Source of the DNA: Spirochaetota bacterium
Lineage (GTDB): Bacteria > Spirochaetota > Spirochaetia > Treponematales > Rectinemataceae
NCBI GenBank assembly: GCA_022711355.1
Contig: JAKLFE010000004.1
Location: forward strand, 1-64,000
DNA length: 64,000 nt
Direction of reading: 5' to 3'
The translations under genes and the position numbers were made by a program. Below are positions 27,616 to 35,997 of the stretch, one piece after another. Below the pieces are notes generated by a model. It saw only the letters and a program-made list of their open reading frames with translations. It did no database searches and had not been told where the DNA came from. The stretch's first letter is position 1. Each line of letters starts with the position of its first letter.

Positions 27616-29221
27616 GTCCGAACGCGGCCACGCCGCGAAGATACGCCAGGAGCGCTGGGCCTTCGGCCTGATCCGCGCCCTCTCCGGAGCCACGATCATC
27701 ATCCTGGCGGCGATCGTCGGCTTCATCCTCTGGAGGGGCCTGCGCTACTCGAACGAGACCAGGAGCCCCTACCTGCCCTACGCGGAGCGCTCGCCCGAGG
27801 GCGTCGCCATCCTCGTCAACGGCGGCCTGCGCCTCGAGGAGCTCGACTTCGAGCAGCTCCTGGGGATCTACAGCGACGAGTACATCAACTGGGCGAAGAT
27901 TTGCGCGGACGCGACCGACCTCCTCCCCCTGGCCCTCGAGCCCGGGGCGCCGGGCGCCGGGTCGGCCGAAGCCCTCGTCTTCGGGCAAGCGCCCGCCTGG
28001 GGCGCCCTGGTCGAGTTCTCGCCGACGCCCGAGGCCCTCCTCGAGCGCCTGGCTTCCACCCCGGGCTCCATCGCGATCCTGCCGGAGCCGGCCCTCGCCG
28101 GATTGAAGCCCGAGGCGCGGAGGATCGGACTGCGGCGCCTCGTCGTAGCCATGAATCCGGAGGCCGCCGAGCTGGTGAACGAGCGCTCGGTGGAGGAGAT
28201 CAGCCTGGGGGATCTCGCGGGGCTCCTTCGCGGATCCCCCGCCTCCTGGGCCGCCCTCGGCGGCCCCGAGCTCCCGGTGCGCCCCCTCGCGCCCGAGTCC
28301 CGCGGCCCCCTCGCCGCGGCCCTCGAGGCGGCCGGCCTCGAGGCGCCCCTGCCCGCGGGCGGGACTCCGGCGGAGGACTCCGGCCAGGATACCTGCGCCG
28401 CCATAGCCTCGACCCCCGGGGCGGTCGGCTTCGCCTTCGCCCGCGACGCGCTCGGGGCCGGCCTTCCCCTGCTCAGGCTCCGCGGCAGGGAAACGGGCTG
28501 GAACCTCAAGCTCCGCTACCTCCTCGAGGAGCCTCGCCTCTCGGGAAGGGCCGGCGGCATCTCGACCATCATCCTGAACACCCTGTCCATGCTCCTCCTC
28601 ACCGTCGGGATCGCCGGGCCCGTCGGCGTGGCGGCGGCGATCTACCTCGTGGAGTACGCTCGCCAGGGCCCACTCCTGCGGCTCCTGCGCCTCGGCACCG
28701 AGACCCTCGCGGGCATTCCCTCGATCATCTTCGGCCTCTTCGGCATGCTCGTGTTCGTGGACCTCCTGGGCTTCGGCTTCGGACTCCTCTCCGGCTGCCT
28801 GACCCTCTCGCTGATGATCCTGCCGACCATCGTCCGCAGCTCCGAGGAGGCCCTAAAGACCGTGAGCCCCGCCCTTAGGGAGGGTTCCCTCGCCCTCGGC
28901 GCCACCAAGCTCCAGACGGTCTTCCGGGTCGTTGTGCCCGCGGCGAGTCCCGGCATCCTCACGGGCCTCCTCCTGGCGGTGGGCCGGGCGGTCGGCGAGA
29001 CGGCCGCGCTATTGTTCACCATGGGCTCGGACTACAAGCTCGCGAAGGGCCTGTTCTCCTCCTCCCGCGCCCTGTCCACGCACATATATCTCCTGTTCGC
29101 GGAGGGGATCTCCTTCGACCGCGCCTTCTCGACGGCCACCGTCCTCATAGCCGTCGTGCTCGCCTTCAATCTCGCCGCCAAGCGGCTCGTTGGACGTATG
29201 TCGCGCAACGCGGCACGCTAG
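27608..29221 (+). CDS. pstA: PstA permease with large PstS-like extracytoplasmic insert
   Basis: 537 residues, GTG start; ordinary PstA is about 280-300. The first span lies near 22-43 and the normal permease core begins near 315, with [41 protein letters not shown] and [15 protein letters not shown]. Between them is an insert of about 270 residues. It contains two stretches that each follow lobe 2 of PstS: residues 66-160 ([41 protein letters not shown]) and 178-283 ([45 protein letters not shown]). The phosphate-contact RDESSGT motif is not preserved (PESRG). The insert may dock PstS or sense phosphate; this is inference. Confidence 0.93.
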   Translation: MRESERGHAAKIRQERWAFGLIRALSGATIIILAAIVGFILWRGLRYSNETRSPYLPYAERSPEGVAILVNGGLRLEELDFEQLLGIYSDEYINWAKICADATDLLPLALEPGAPGAGSAEALVFGQAPAWGALVEFSPTPEALLERLASTPGSIAILPEPALAGLKPEARRIGLRRLVVAMNPEAAELVNERSVEEISLGDLAGLLRGSPASWAALGGPELPVRPLAPESRGPLAAALEAAGLEAPLPAGGTPAEDSGQDTCAAIASTPGAVGFAFARDALGAGLPLLRLRGRETGWNLKLRYLLEEPRLSGRAGGISTIILNTLSMLLLTVGIAGPVGVAAAIYLVEYARQGPLLRLLRLGTETLAGIPSIIFGLFGMLVFVDLLGFGFGLLSGCLTLSLMILPTIVRSSEEALKTVSPALREGSLALGATKLQTVFRVVVPAASPGILTGLLLAVGRAVGETAALLFTMGSDYKLAKGLFSSSRALSTHIYLLFAEGISFDRAFSTATVLIAVVLAFNLAAKRLVGRMSRNAAR

Positions 29222-29231
29222 GAGGAATCCC

Positions 29232-30008
29232 ATGCCCCCCGCAGTGAAGATATCGGTCCGCGACCTCGACCTCTGGTACGGCAGCGTCCAGGCCCTGCGC
29301 AAGGTAGGGGCGGACATAGCCTCGAGGAGCATAACCGCCCTCATAGGCCCCTCCGGCTGCGGGAAGTCCACCTTCCTGCGGACCTTGAACCGCATGAACG
29401 ACCTCATCGAGGGGGTCAGGGTCGAGGGCGTCGTCGAGTACGAGGGCTCCTCGATCTTCGCCCCGGGCGCCGACGTCATCGAGCTCCGGAAGCGGATCGG
29501 CATGGTCTTCCAGAAGCCGAACCCCTTCCCCATGAGCGTCTACGACAACGTCGCCTACGGGCCGCGGATCCACGGCAGCCCCTCGCGCCGCGCCGCCGAC
29601 CGCCGGGCCCTCGACGAGATCGTGGAGCGGAGCCTCGAGCAGGCGGCCCTCCTCGAGGAGGTGAAGGACCGGCTGCACAAGCCCGCCTTGGGCCTCTCCG
29701 GCGGGCAGCAGCAAAGGCTCTGCATAGCCCGGGTCCTCGCGGTGGAGCCCGACGTCCTGCTCATGGACGAGCCGACGAGCGCCCTCGACCCGATCTCGAC
29801 CTCCAAGATCGAGAACCTACTCGAGGAGCTGAAGAAGCGCTATACTATCGTGATCGTGACGCACAACATGCAGCAGGCCGGCCGCGTCTCGGACGCCGTC
29901 GGGTTCTTCCTCCACGGCGAGCTCGTCGAGTACGCGCCCACCAAGGAGGTGTTCTTCAACCCGAAGGACAAGCGGACCGAGGCCTACATCTCCGGACGCT
30001 TCGGCTGA
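29232..30008 (+). CDS. pstB: Phosphate ABC transporter ATP-binding protein
   Basis: 258 residues from the ATG after AGGAGG. Walker [10 protein letters not shown] (39-47), the PstB-specific [13 protein letters not shown]-loop [20 protein letters not shown], signature LSGGQQQRL, Walker [14 protein letters not shown] and switch His in VTHNMQQA are all present. It energises phosphate uptake through PstC/PstA. Confidence 0.97.
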   Translation: MPPAVKISVRDLDLWYGSVQALRKVGADIASRSITALIGPSGCGKSTFLRTLNRMNDLIEGVRVEGVVEYEGSSIFAPGADVIELRKRIGMVFQKPNPFPMSVYDNVAYGPRIHGSPSRRAADRRALDEIVERSLEQAALLEEVKDRLHKPALGLSGGQQQRLCIARVLAVEPDVLLMDEPTSALDPISTSKIENLLEELKKRYTIVIVTHNMQQAGRVSDAVGFFLHGELVEYAPTKEVFFNPKDKRTEAYISGRFG

Positions 30009-30039
30009 GCCTGAGCGGCGAACGGGAAAAGGAGTGACG

Positions 30040-30699
30040 ATGCCCGACAGGACGCACATGGATCGGGAGCGCGAAAAGCTCGACCGCGACCTGCTCGACA
30101 TGGGGACCCGCGTCGAGGAGCAGATCGAGAAGGCCCGGCGCGCGATGCGCGAACTAGACGCCGAGCTCGCCCGCGAGGTCAAGGAGGGCGACCGCGCCGT
30201 CGACGCCCTGCAGATAGCCCTCGGCGACCGCGTCGCCGTCGTCATCGCGACCCAGGCCCCGGTCGCCCAGGACGTCCGCGAGCTCATCGCCGCCCTCAAG
30301 ATGGCGGACAACCTCGAGCGGGCGGGCGACCACGCCGTGCACCTGGCCAAGGCGGTCAAGAAATTCGCGGAGGAGCCCCCCTTCCGCCAGGTGGAGCGCC
30401 TCGACCGCATGGCCGCGGCAGGCTCGGCGATGGTGCGGGGGGCGGTCGACGCCTACCTCGCCCGCGATCCCCAGGCAGCGAGGCGGGTGGCCGCGATGGA
30501 CGACGCCATCGACGGGGAGCACAAGGCCCTGGTCGAGGAGGTGCTGACCCTCATGCGCGAGCGGCCCGAGCAGGCCGAGCGGGCGGCCAAGCTCCTGTCC
30601 ACCTCGGGCTTCCTCGAGCGCCTCGGCGACCACGTGACCAACGCCTGCGAGGCGGTGGTCTTCATGGTCGAGGGCCGCCACGTCGACCTCAACGAGTAA
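30040..30699 (+). CDS. phoU: Phosphate signalling regulator PhoU
   Basis: 219 residues of two three-helix bundles. Each has the PhoU metal motif region: KMADNLERAGDHAVHLAK (about 87-104) and LSTSGFLERLGDHVTNACEAVVF (about 188-210). PhoU links the Pst transporter to PhoR and keeps it quiet when phosphate is plentiful. AAGGAG at 30029-30034 fits the ATG at 30040 better than the GTG at 30034. Confidence 0.95.
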   Translation: MPDRTHMDREREKLDRDLLDMGTRVEEQIEKARRAMRELDAELAREVKEGDRAVDALQIALGDRVAVVIATQAPVAQDVRELIAALKMADNLERAGDHAVHLAKAVKKFAEEPPFRQVERLDRMAAAGSAMVRGAVDAYLARDPQAARRVAAMDDAIDGEHKALVEEVLTLMRERPEQAERAAKLLSTSGFLERLGDHVTNACEAVVFMVEGRHVDLNE

Positions 30700-30703
30700 G
30701 GCC

Positions 30704-31411
30704 ATGCCGCGCTCCCGCGTGCTGGTGGTCGAGGACGAGGCGGACATCCGCGAGCTCCTCGCCTTCTCCCTGGGCAAGGAGGGCATGGCCGTATCCGCCG
30801 CCGCCGACGCCGAGGCCGGCCTGGCGGCCATGGCGGCCGACCCGCCCGACTGCCTGGTCCTCGACGTGATGCTGCCGGGCATCGACGGGCTCGAGGCCCT
30901 CCGCCGCATGAAGGCCGACCGGGCCCTGCGCCGGGTGCCGGTGATCCTCGCCACCGCCCGGGGCGAGGAGGCCGACGTCGTGGCCGGCCTCGAGCTCGGC
31001 GCCGACGACTACGTCGTCAAGCCCTACAGCCCCAAGGTCCTCGCCGCGCGCATCCGCGGCCTCTTGCGCCGCGCGGCCCCGGGCGCCGAGGCGGAGGCGG
31101 AGGCTGGCGCCCCGATCGAGCGCGGCCCCCTGCGCCTCGACCCGGCCAGGCACGAGCTCGTCGCCTCGGGGGCCAAGGTCGAGCTCTCGGCCACCGAGTT
31201 CGCCCTCCTCGAGCTGCTCATGCGCAGCCCCGGCCGGGTCTTCACCCGCTCCCAGATCATCGACGCGGTCAAGGGCCCCGACTACCCCGTCACCGACCGC
31301 GCCGTGGACGTCCAGGTCCTCTCGGTCCGGCGCAAGCTCGGCGCCCGGGGGGAGCTCGTGGAGACGGTGCGCGGCGTCGGCTACCGCCTCCGCGACGAGG
31401 CCCAGGCTTGA
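30704..31411 (+). CDS. phoB: PhoB-type response regulator
   Basis: 235 residues. The receiver domain has acidic pocket E10/D11, phospho-acceptor D54 (LVLDVMLPGIDG), T84 and K107 (VVKPYSP). The winged-helix OmpR-type output domain runs from about 145, ending GVGYRLRD. It is the likely reader of the 11-bp repeats described at the four Pho boxes. The stop overlaps the TTG start of phoR. Confidence 0.93.
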   Translation: MPRSRVLVVEDEADIRELLAFSLGKEGMAVSAAADAEAGLAAMAADPPDCLVLDVMLPGIDGLEALRRMKADRALRRVPVILATARGEEADVVAGLELGADDYVVKPYSPKVLAARIRGLLRRAAPGAEAEAEAGAPIERGPLRLDPARHELVASGAKVELSATEFALLELLMRSPGRVFTRSQIIDAVKGPDYPVTDRAVDVQVLSVRRKLGARGELVETVRGVGYRLRDEAQA

Positions 31412-33201
31412 GCCTGTACAGGCGCTGCTTCCTCCTCCTCTCCGGCGCGGCCGCGGCCGCGGCCCTCCTCTTCGCCCTCGTCGGGGGCGCGGTCGCGGGA
31501 AGGGCCTGCGCCGAGGCCTCGGCCTTCGCCCTGGGCCGCTCCGCGGGAGCCCTGGCGGCCCTCGCCCCCGAGGGCCGGGACCCCGGCCAGGCCTCGGCCT
31601 TCTGCGCCGCGGCGGCGGAGGGCAGCGGATTTCGCATAACGCTCGTCTTGCCCGACGGCTCGGTGGCGGCGGACTCCGAGGCCGACCCCGCGTCGATGGG
31701 GAACCACGGCGACCGGCCCGAGCTCCGCGAGGCCCTCGCGGGCCGGGTCGGGACGGCCAGGCGGCGCTCGGCCACCCTCGGCTCCGAGCTCGCCTACGCG
31801 GCCGCCCCGGTCCTGCGCGGGGGCCGCGCGGCCGCCGCGCTCCGCATCGCCGCCTTGGTCCCCACCATCGACGCCCAGGTGGCCAAGGCCCGTTGGGCCA
31901 TCGCCGCCTCGGCCCTCCTCCTCGCGGCCCTCGCCGCGGCCGCCGCCGCGGCCTTCAGCCGCTCCCTCGCCCTCCCCCTCGCCGGCCTGGCCTCACGGGC
32001 GAGGGCCTACGCCTCGGGCGAGCTCCCTGCCGCCGCTCGGAGGGCCGCGCCGAGGGGCGGACCGGCCGAGCTCGCCACCCTCGAGCTGGCCCTCGAGGCC
32101 ATGGCCTCCCAGCTCGACGAGCGCATCCGCGGCGCCGAGGCCCAGGGCGAGGAGCTCGAGGCCGTCCTCCACTCGATGACCGAGGCCGTCCTCGCCCTCG
32201 ACGGGGAGCTGCGCGTGCGGCTCGTGAACCCGGCGGCCCTGGCCCTCTTCGGCCTGGGCTCGGCGGCGGAGGCCCTGGGCCGCGGCCTCCTCGAGGCCGC
32301 CCGCTCGACCGAGCTCGAGGCCCTCGCCCGCTCCTGCGCCGGGGCCGGCGCGAGCCGCCGGGCCGAGCTGGTCCTCGGCCCGGCGGGGCGCTGGTTCCGG
32401 GCCCTCGCCTCGCCCTACGGCTCCTCGGGCGGCCTCGTCCTCGCCCTCGAGGACGAGACGGAGCTCAAGCGCCTCGAGCGGGTGCGGCGGGACTTCGTCG
32501 CCAACGTGTCCCACGAGCTGCGCACCCCGGTGCAGGTCATCAAGGGCTTCGCGGAGAGCCTCCTCGAGCAGGTCGGCTCCTTCCCCGAGGGAGGGGATCC
32601 CGAGGCGCGGCCGACGGCCCTCCGCCACCTCGCCATAGTGGCGCGCAACGCATCGCGCATGGAGAGCCTCATCGGCGACCTCCTCTCCCTCGCCCAGCTC
32701 GAGCGGGAGGGCGCCCGGATCGAGGTCGAGGAGGTCGAGGTCGGCCGCCTCCTCGAGGAGGCGGCCGAGGCCGTCGCGCCCAAGGCCGAGGCCAAGGGCG
32801 CCCGGATCGGCCTTTCCTGCCCCGAGGGGCTGCGGGCCTGCGTCAACCCGGGCCTCGTGGTCCAGGCCCTCGTCAACCTCCTGGACAACGCGGTCAAGTA
32901 CTCGCCCCCGGGCGGCCCCATCGCGCTCTCGGCCTCGCGCGACGATGCCGGCATCCGGATCGAGGTGCGGGACCAGGGCCTGGGCATCCCCGCCAAGGAC
33001 CTCGGGCGGCTTTTCGAGCGCTTCTACCGGGTCGACAAGGCCCGTTCGCGGGAGCTCGGGGGCACGGGCCTCGGCCTCGCCATCGTGAAGCACATAGCCC
33101 TCGCCCACGGCGGGAGCGCCTCGGTCGAGAGCTGGGAGGGAGAGGGCTCGGCCTTCCGCATCCTCCTGCCCCAGGGGGAGCCTAGGGCCCCGGGATCCTG
33201 A
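31408..33201 (+). CDS. phoR: PhoR-type sensor histidine kinase
   Basis: 597 residues, TTG start overlapping phoB. Span 1 near 8-30, an extracytoplasmic region of about 120 residues, span 2 near 165-185, a HAMP-like linker, a PAS domain (about 248-345, VLHSMTEAVLALDGELRVRL), HisKA with H369 in NVSHELRTPVQVIKGF, and HATPase_c with NLLDNAVKYSPPGG, VRDQGLGIP, FERFYRVD and GGTGLGLAIVKH. It phosphorylates PhoB when phosphate is low. Unlike E. coli PhoR it has a real extracytoplasmic domain. Its end overlaps the convergent lipoprotein gene by 20 bases. Confidence 0.93.
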   Translation: MSLYRRCFLLLSGAAAAAALLFALVGGAVAGRACAEASAFALGRSAGALAALAPEGRDPGQASAFCAAAAEGSGFRITLVLPDGSVAADSEADPASMGNHGDRPELREALAGRVGTARRRSATLGSELAYAAAPVLRGGRAAAALRIAALVPTIDAQVAKARWAIAASALLLAALAAAAAAAFSRSLALPLAGLASRARAYASGELPAAARRAAPRGGPAELATLELALEAMASQLDERIRGAEAQGEELEAVLHSMTEAVLALDGELRVRLVNPAALALFGLGSAAEALGRGLLEAARSTELEALARSCAGAGASRRAELVLGPAGRWFRALASPYGSSGGLVLALEDETELKRLERVRRDFVANVSHELRTPVQVIKGFAESLLEQVGSFPEGGDPEARPTALRHLAIVARNASRMESLIGDLLSLAQLEREGARIEVEEVEVGRLLEEAAEAVAPKAEAKGARIGLSCPEGLRACVNPGLVVQALVNLLDNAVKYSPPGGPIALSASRDDAGIRIEVRDQGLGIPAKDLGRLFERFYRVDKARSRELGGTGLGLAIVKHIALAHGGSASVESWEGEGSAFRILLPQGEPRAPGS

Positions 33202-33943
33202 CCCAGGCGGCCAGGCCCGCCGCGTCCATCGAGACGATGAGTTCCGCCTCCCGCCCGACGAAGCGCCAGCTCCCCTCGGGCAGCTCGACCGCCCAGGCCC
33301 CGGCCTCGGCCCGGGGCGGGGCGGCCAGGGGGCTCTCGGGGGCCCAGGGCCCGGGGCCGGGCAGGCTCGCGGGGAAGGCCGCCCTTTCCCGCAGGGCGTC
33401 CGCGCGGAAGCGGCCCGCCGCCAGGCGGCGGGCCGCCTCGCGCGGGGCCAGGGCGGCCCAGGGATCCGCAGCCCGCGAGGCGGCCTCCCCGGCCAGCCGC
33501 GCGAGGTCGAAGCGCCTCGGCTCGAGGCCCCAGTCCTCGAGCTGCCTCCAGACCTCGGCCGCGTAACCTCCCGCCCAGTCCAGGGCGAGCTCCCCGGGGC
33601 CGGGGCCGGGCAGGACGAAGCGCCCCTCCCCCCCGGCGAGGCGGGAGGGATAGAGGGCGCCGGCGGGCGAGAGCTCCCGGCCGGCCAGGCGGGGACGCGC
33701 GACGATGGCCTGGCTCAGGCCGCGGGGAAGCCTCGCCTCGACCCTGCCCCCTGGCCCGCCCCGCGCGGCTTCGCGCCGGCCCTCGGCCCCGATCCACTCG
33801 ACCTCGAAGGAAGGCTCCCCGAGGCCCGACCAGGAGGCCGGGGCCTCGGGGAGGATGAGGACGAGGCGATGGAGGCCGGGAAAGCCGAAGGGCGAGGAGC
33901 AGGAGGCCAGGGAAAGGGCCAGGAGGGGAAGGAAGGGCTTCAT
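33182..33943 (-). CDS. Putative lipoprotein, unknown function
   Basis: 253 residues from ATG at 33943. MKPFLPLLALSLASC gives a clean lipobox (LASC), so it should be a membrane lipoprotein. The mature part is mixed beta/alpha with a beta start (GLHRLVLILPEAPASW), an Ala/Arg-rich helical middle and a C-terminal strand pair (GSWRFVGREAELIVSM). No family recognised. It starts seven bases after the DUF4416 stop, so the two are one operon. Confidence 0.7.
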   Translation of the reverse strand: MKPFLPLLALSLASCSSPFGFPGLHRLVLILPEAPASWSGLGEPSFEVEWIGAEGRREAARGGPGGRVEARLPRGLSQAIVARPRLAGRELSPAGALYPSRLAGGEGRFVLPGPGPGELALDWAGGYAAEVWRQLEDWGLEPRRFDLARLAGEAASRAADPWAALAPREAARRLAAGRFRADALRERAAFPASLPGPGPWAPESPLAAPPRAEAGAWAVELPEGSWRFVGREAELIVSMDAAGLAAWVRIPGP

Positions 33944-33950
33944 GCCCCGC

Positions 33951-34505
33951 TTACGCGCGGGCGGGGTCCGGGCGCTTGAGGGCCTCCCTGCGGGCCAGCC
34001 GGTGCCGCTCCCTGAGCTCGCCGAGGAGGACCCGGTACTCGGGGCTCCTCCAGTCGGCGTAGGTCCAGGGCAGGGGGCGGAACTCGCCCCCCTCGTAGAC
34101 GAGGGTGAGCTCGGCGTAGATGCCCCGGCCCAGGGGGATGCGGTGGGAGCGGTCCTTCGTCGTCGCCAGGCAGAAGCGTCCCAGGGAGAGGAGGCCCGGA
34201 TCGAGGTTGACCCGGCGCCTCCCCCCGACGGCGAGGGCCTCCTCGAGGCCGTTGGTCCAGAGCTTGAGATCGGCAAGTCCGGAGGGATCGACCGAGCGCG
34301 CGAAGGAGAGGAAGCCCCGGCGGAGCTCCCCGCCCATCTCGGCCTCGTAGTAGCTCGTCCAGGGGAAGGGAAGCTCGGGGCCCACGTAGTCGGCCGGGCC
34401 GAGGCGCCCCTCGAGCGCCGCCCGGAGGGGCCCGAGCTCGGTCCCCGCGGGGTACAGGAGGGCGAGTACGAGCCGCTCCGGCTCGAAATCCGATGGCCTG
34501 CCCAT
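33951..34505 (-). CDS. DUF4416 family protein
   Basis: 184 residues from ATG at 34505 (MGRPSDFEPERLVLALLYP), with GAGG six bases upstream. The conserved run FPWTSYYEAEMG, RGFLSF, NLDPGLLSLGRFCLATTKDRSHRI and IYAELTLVYEGG, then PWTYADWR, is characteristic of DUF4416, common in spirochaetes and deltaproteobacteria. Function unknown. The ATG-to-ATG distance to the divergent coiled-coil gene leaves only 40 bases for both promoters. Confidence 0.88.
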   Translation of the reverse strand: MGRPSDFEPERLVLALLYPAGTELGPLRAALEGRLGPADYVGPELPFPWTSYYEAEMGGELRRGFLSFARSVDPSGLADLKLWTNGLEEALAVGGRRRVNLDPGLLSLGRFCLATTKDRSHRIPLGRGIYAELTLVYEGGEFRPLPWTYADWRSPEYRVLLGELRERHRLARREALKRPDPARA

Positions 34506-34545
34506 GCTTGCCTCGGGCGGCATTTTACTCCATACTCTCTCTACT
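34506..34545. promoter_or_regulatory. 40-base divergent promoter region
   Basis: The AT-richer gap holds TACTCT (34533-34538, plus strand, seven bases before the ATG at 34546) with TTGCCT at 34508-34513. On the minus strand TAAAAT occupies 34527-34522 for the DUF4416 gene. The two promoters must overlap. Confidence 0.45.
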
Positions 34546-35967
34546 ATGGAAGATACGCAGACCTTCGCGCGGCGCGTCGAGGAGTGCCTCGAGGCGAAGC
34601 GCGAGCGCCTGGACCGCAGCGACCTGGTCAAGCTCAAGGAGAGCTTCAAGCTCTTCCAGTCCTCGTTCCAGGGACTCAGGGCCGTCCTCGACAAGAAGGG
34701 GATCCTCCACGACGATCCTTATAAGTACGACCTGAAGATCTCGGAGGTCGCCGTCCCGCCCGAGGGCCCCTTCACCGAGGCCGAGAAGGTCGACACGATG
34801 AGCGTCCGCGTCTCCCAGTTCGACTCCTACCTCGACTTCCTCAACAACTACTACCAGTTCAGCACCGACTTCCTGACGATGGGGAGGATCAAGCGCCTCC
34901 TCGCCCTGACCAAGTACTTCAACTTCACCCAGTTCTCCGACACCTCCACCCACCTCAACACGAGGGCCCTCGCCGAGCTCGCCGCCATGGTAAAGAAGGG
35001 CTCGGACCAGTTCTCCTCGGGGCTCATCGCCGAGTCCCTGGGCCAGCTCGACCGGGCGACGCGGGAGATCCTCGCGGCGCTCAAGGAGCTCACCGCCTAC
35101 CACAAGGAGCGCTACAAGCTCGAGCTCAGGCAGCTCGTCATGCCCGGCCTCTCCATCGACCCCACCTTCGCCATCACCCATCGCGAGGAGGCCATCAAGC
35201 AGGTCCGGCGCAAGTTCTCCGAGGTGGCCTCCGAGCGGCCCTTCTATCCCGAGCTCGCGGAGGAGGTCCTCCTCGAGGACTTCTCCTCGGAGGGCCCCGA
35301 GCTCCGCGACGCCGCGCTCAAGCGCATCGCGGTCCAGGAGGAGAAGAAGGCCTCCGGCGACAAGGCCAAGAGCTTCCGCGGCGTCCTCGTCGACGGGGCG
35401 CGGGCCCTCGCCGCCGCCGCCTTCCCCCTGGAGGACGCCATAGCCAAGCTCGAGGAGGCCTCCACCCTCCTCGAGTCCTGCGACCAGGGCCTGGGCGCCC
35501 GCCTGCGGCGCATGATCCGCAGGCTCTTCTCGCCGGAGGACCAGGGCCTCGTCTATCGGATCGGGATCCTCGATCCGGTCTCGAACCTCCGCGTCGAGGA
35601 GGAGCTCGACTTCGGCCGCTTCGTCGAGGAGGCCAAGAAGCGGGCCGCCCTCGCCTCCTCCCTCGCCCAGCGCAACGGGCCGGCCATCAGGCGCATGGAG
35701 GGACTCCCCGAGGACCAGGCCTACAAGTTCCTCCAGCGCAACATCGAGGAGCTGCAGAAGACGCTCAGGGTCCTCGCCGGCCTCGACGATTTCTTCAAGG
35801 AGGGGATGCCGGCGGAGGTCAAGGCCAAGCACCGGGGAATCAAGGTCGAGATCACCACGATCAAGGGCGCCGTGATCAAGGCCAACCAGAAGAAGCACGA
35901 GTACGTCGCCCAACGCGAGGAGCTCGAGCAGATGCGGCGCCTCGGCATCCGCGACGCGGCGCCCTGA
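34546..35967 (+). CDS. Conserved coiled-coil protein, likely spirochaete-specific
   Basis: 473 residues from ATG at 34546 (MEDTQTFARRVEECLEAKRE); an upstream in-frame ATG at 34504 would overlap the divergent gene. It is almost fully helical with many charged heptads, no signal peptide and no membrane span. Distinctive blocks are YNNYYQF-like DFLNNYYQFSTDFLTMGRIK, RLLALTKYFNFTQFSD, YHKERYKLELRQLVMPGLSI and FAITHREEAIKQVRRKF. I associate this type of protein with spirochaete genomes but know no function. The gene is followed by an OppA gene after 30 bases with its own ribosome site. Confidence 0.75.
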   Translation: MEDTQTFARRVEECLEAKRERLDRSDLVKLKESFKLFQSSFQGLRAVLDKKGILHDDPYKYDLKISEVAVPPEGPFTEAEKVDTMSVRVSQFDSYLDFLNNYYQFSTDFLTMGRIKRLLALTKYFNFTQFSDTSTHLNTRALAELAAMVKKGSDQFSSGLIAESLGQLDRATREILAALKELTAYHKERYKLELRQLVMPGLSIDPTFAITHREEAIKQVRRKFSEVASERPFYPELAEEVLLEDFSSEGPELRDAALKRIAVQEEKKASGDKAKSFRGVLVDGARALAAAAFPLEDAIAKLEEASTLLESCDQGLGARLRRMIRRLFSPEDQGLVYRIGILDPVSNLRVEEELDFGRFVEEAKKRAALASSLAQRNGPAIRRMEGLPEDQAYKFLQRNIEELQKTLRVLAGLDDFFKEGMPAEVKAKHRGIKVEITTIKGAVIKANQKKHEYVAQREELEQMRRLGIRDAAP

Positions 35968-35997
35968 GCGGGCCCGCGCGCGACTCAAGGAGCGTTC

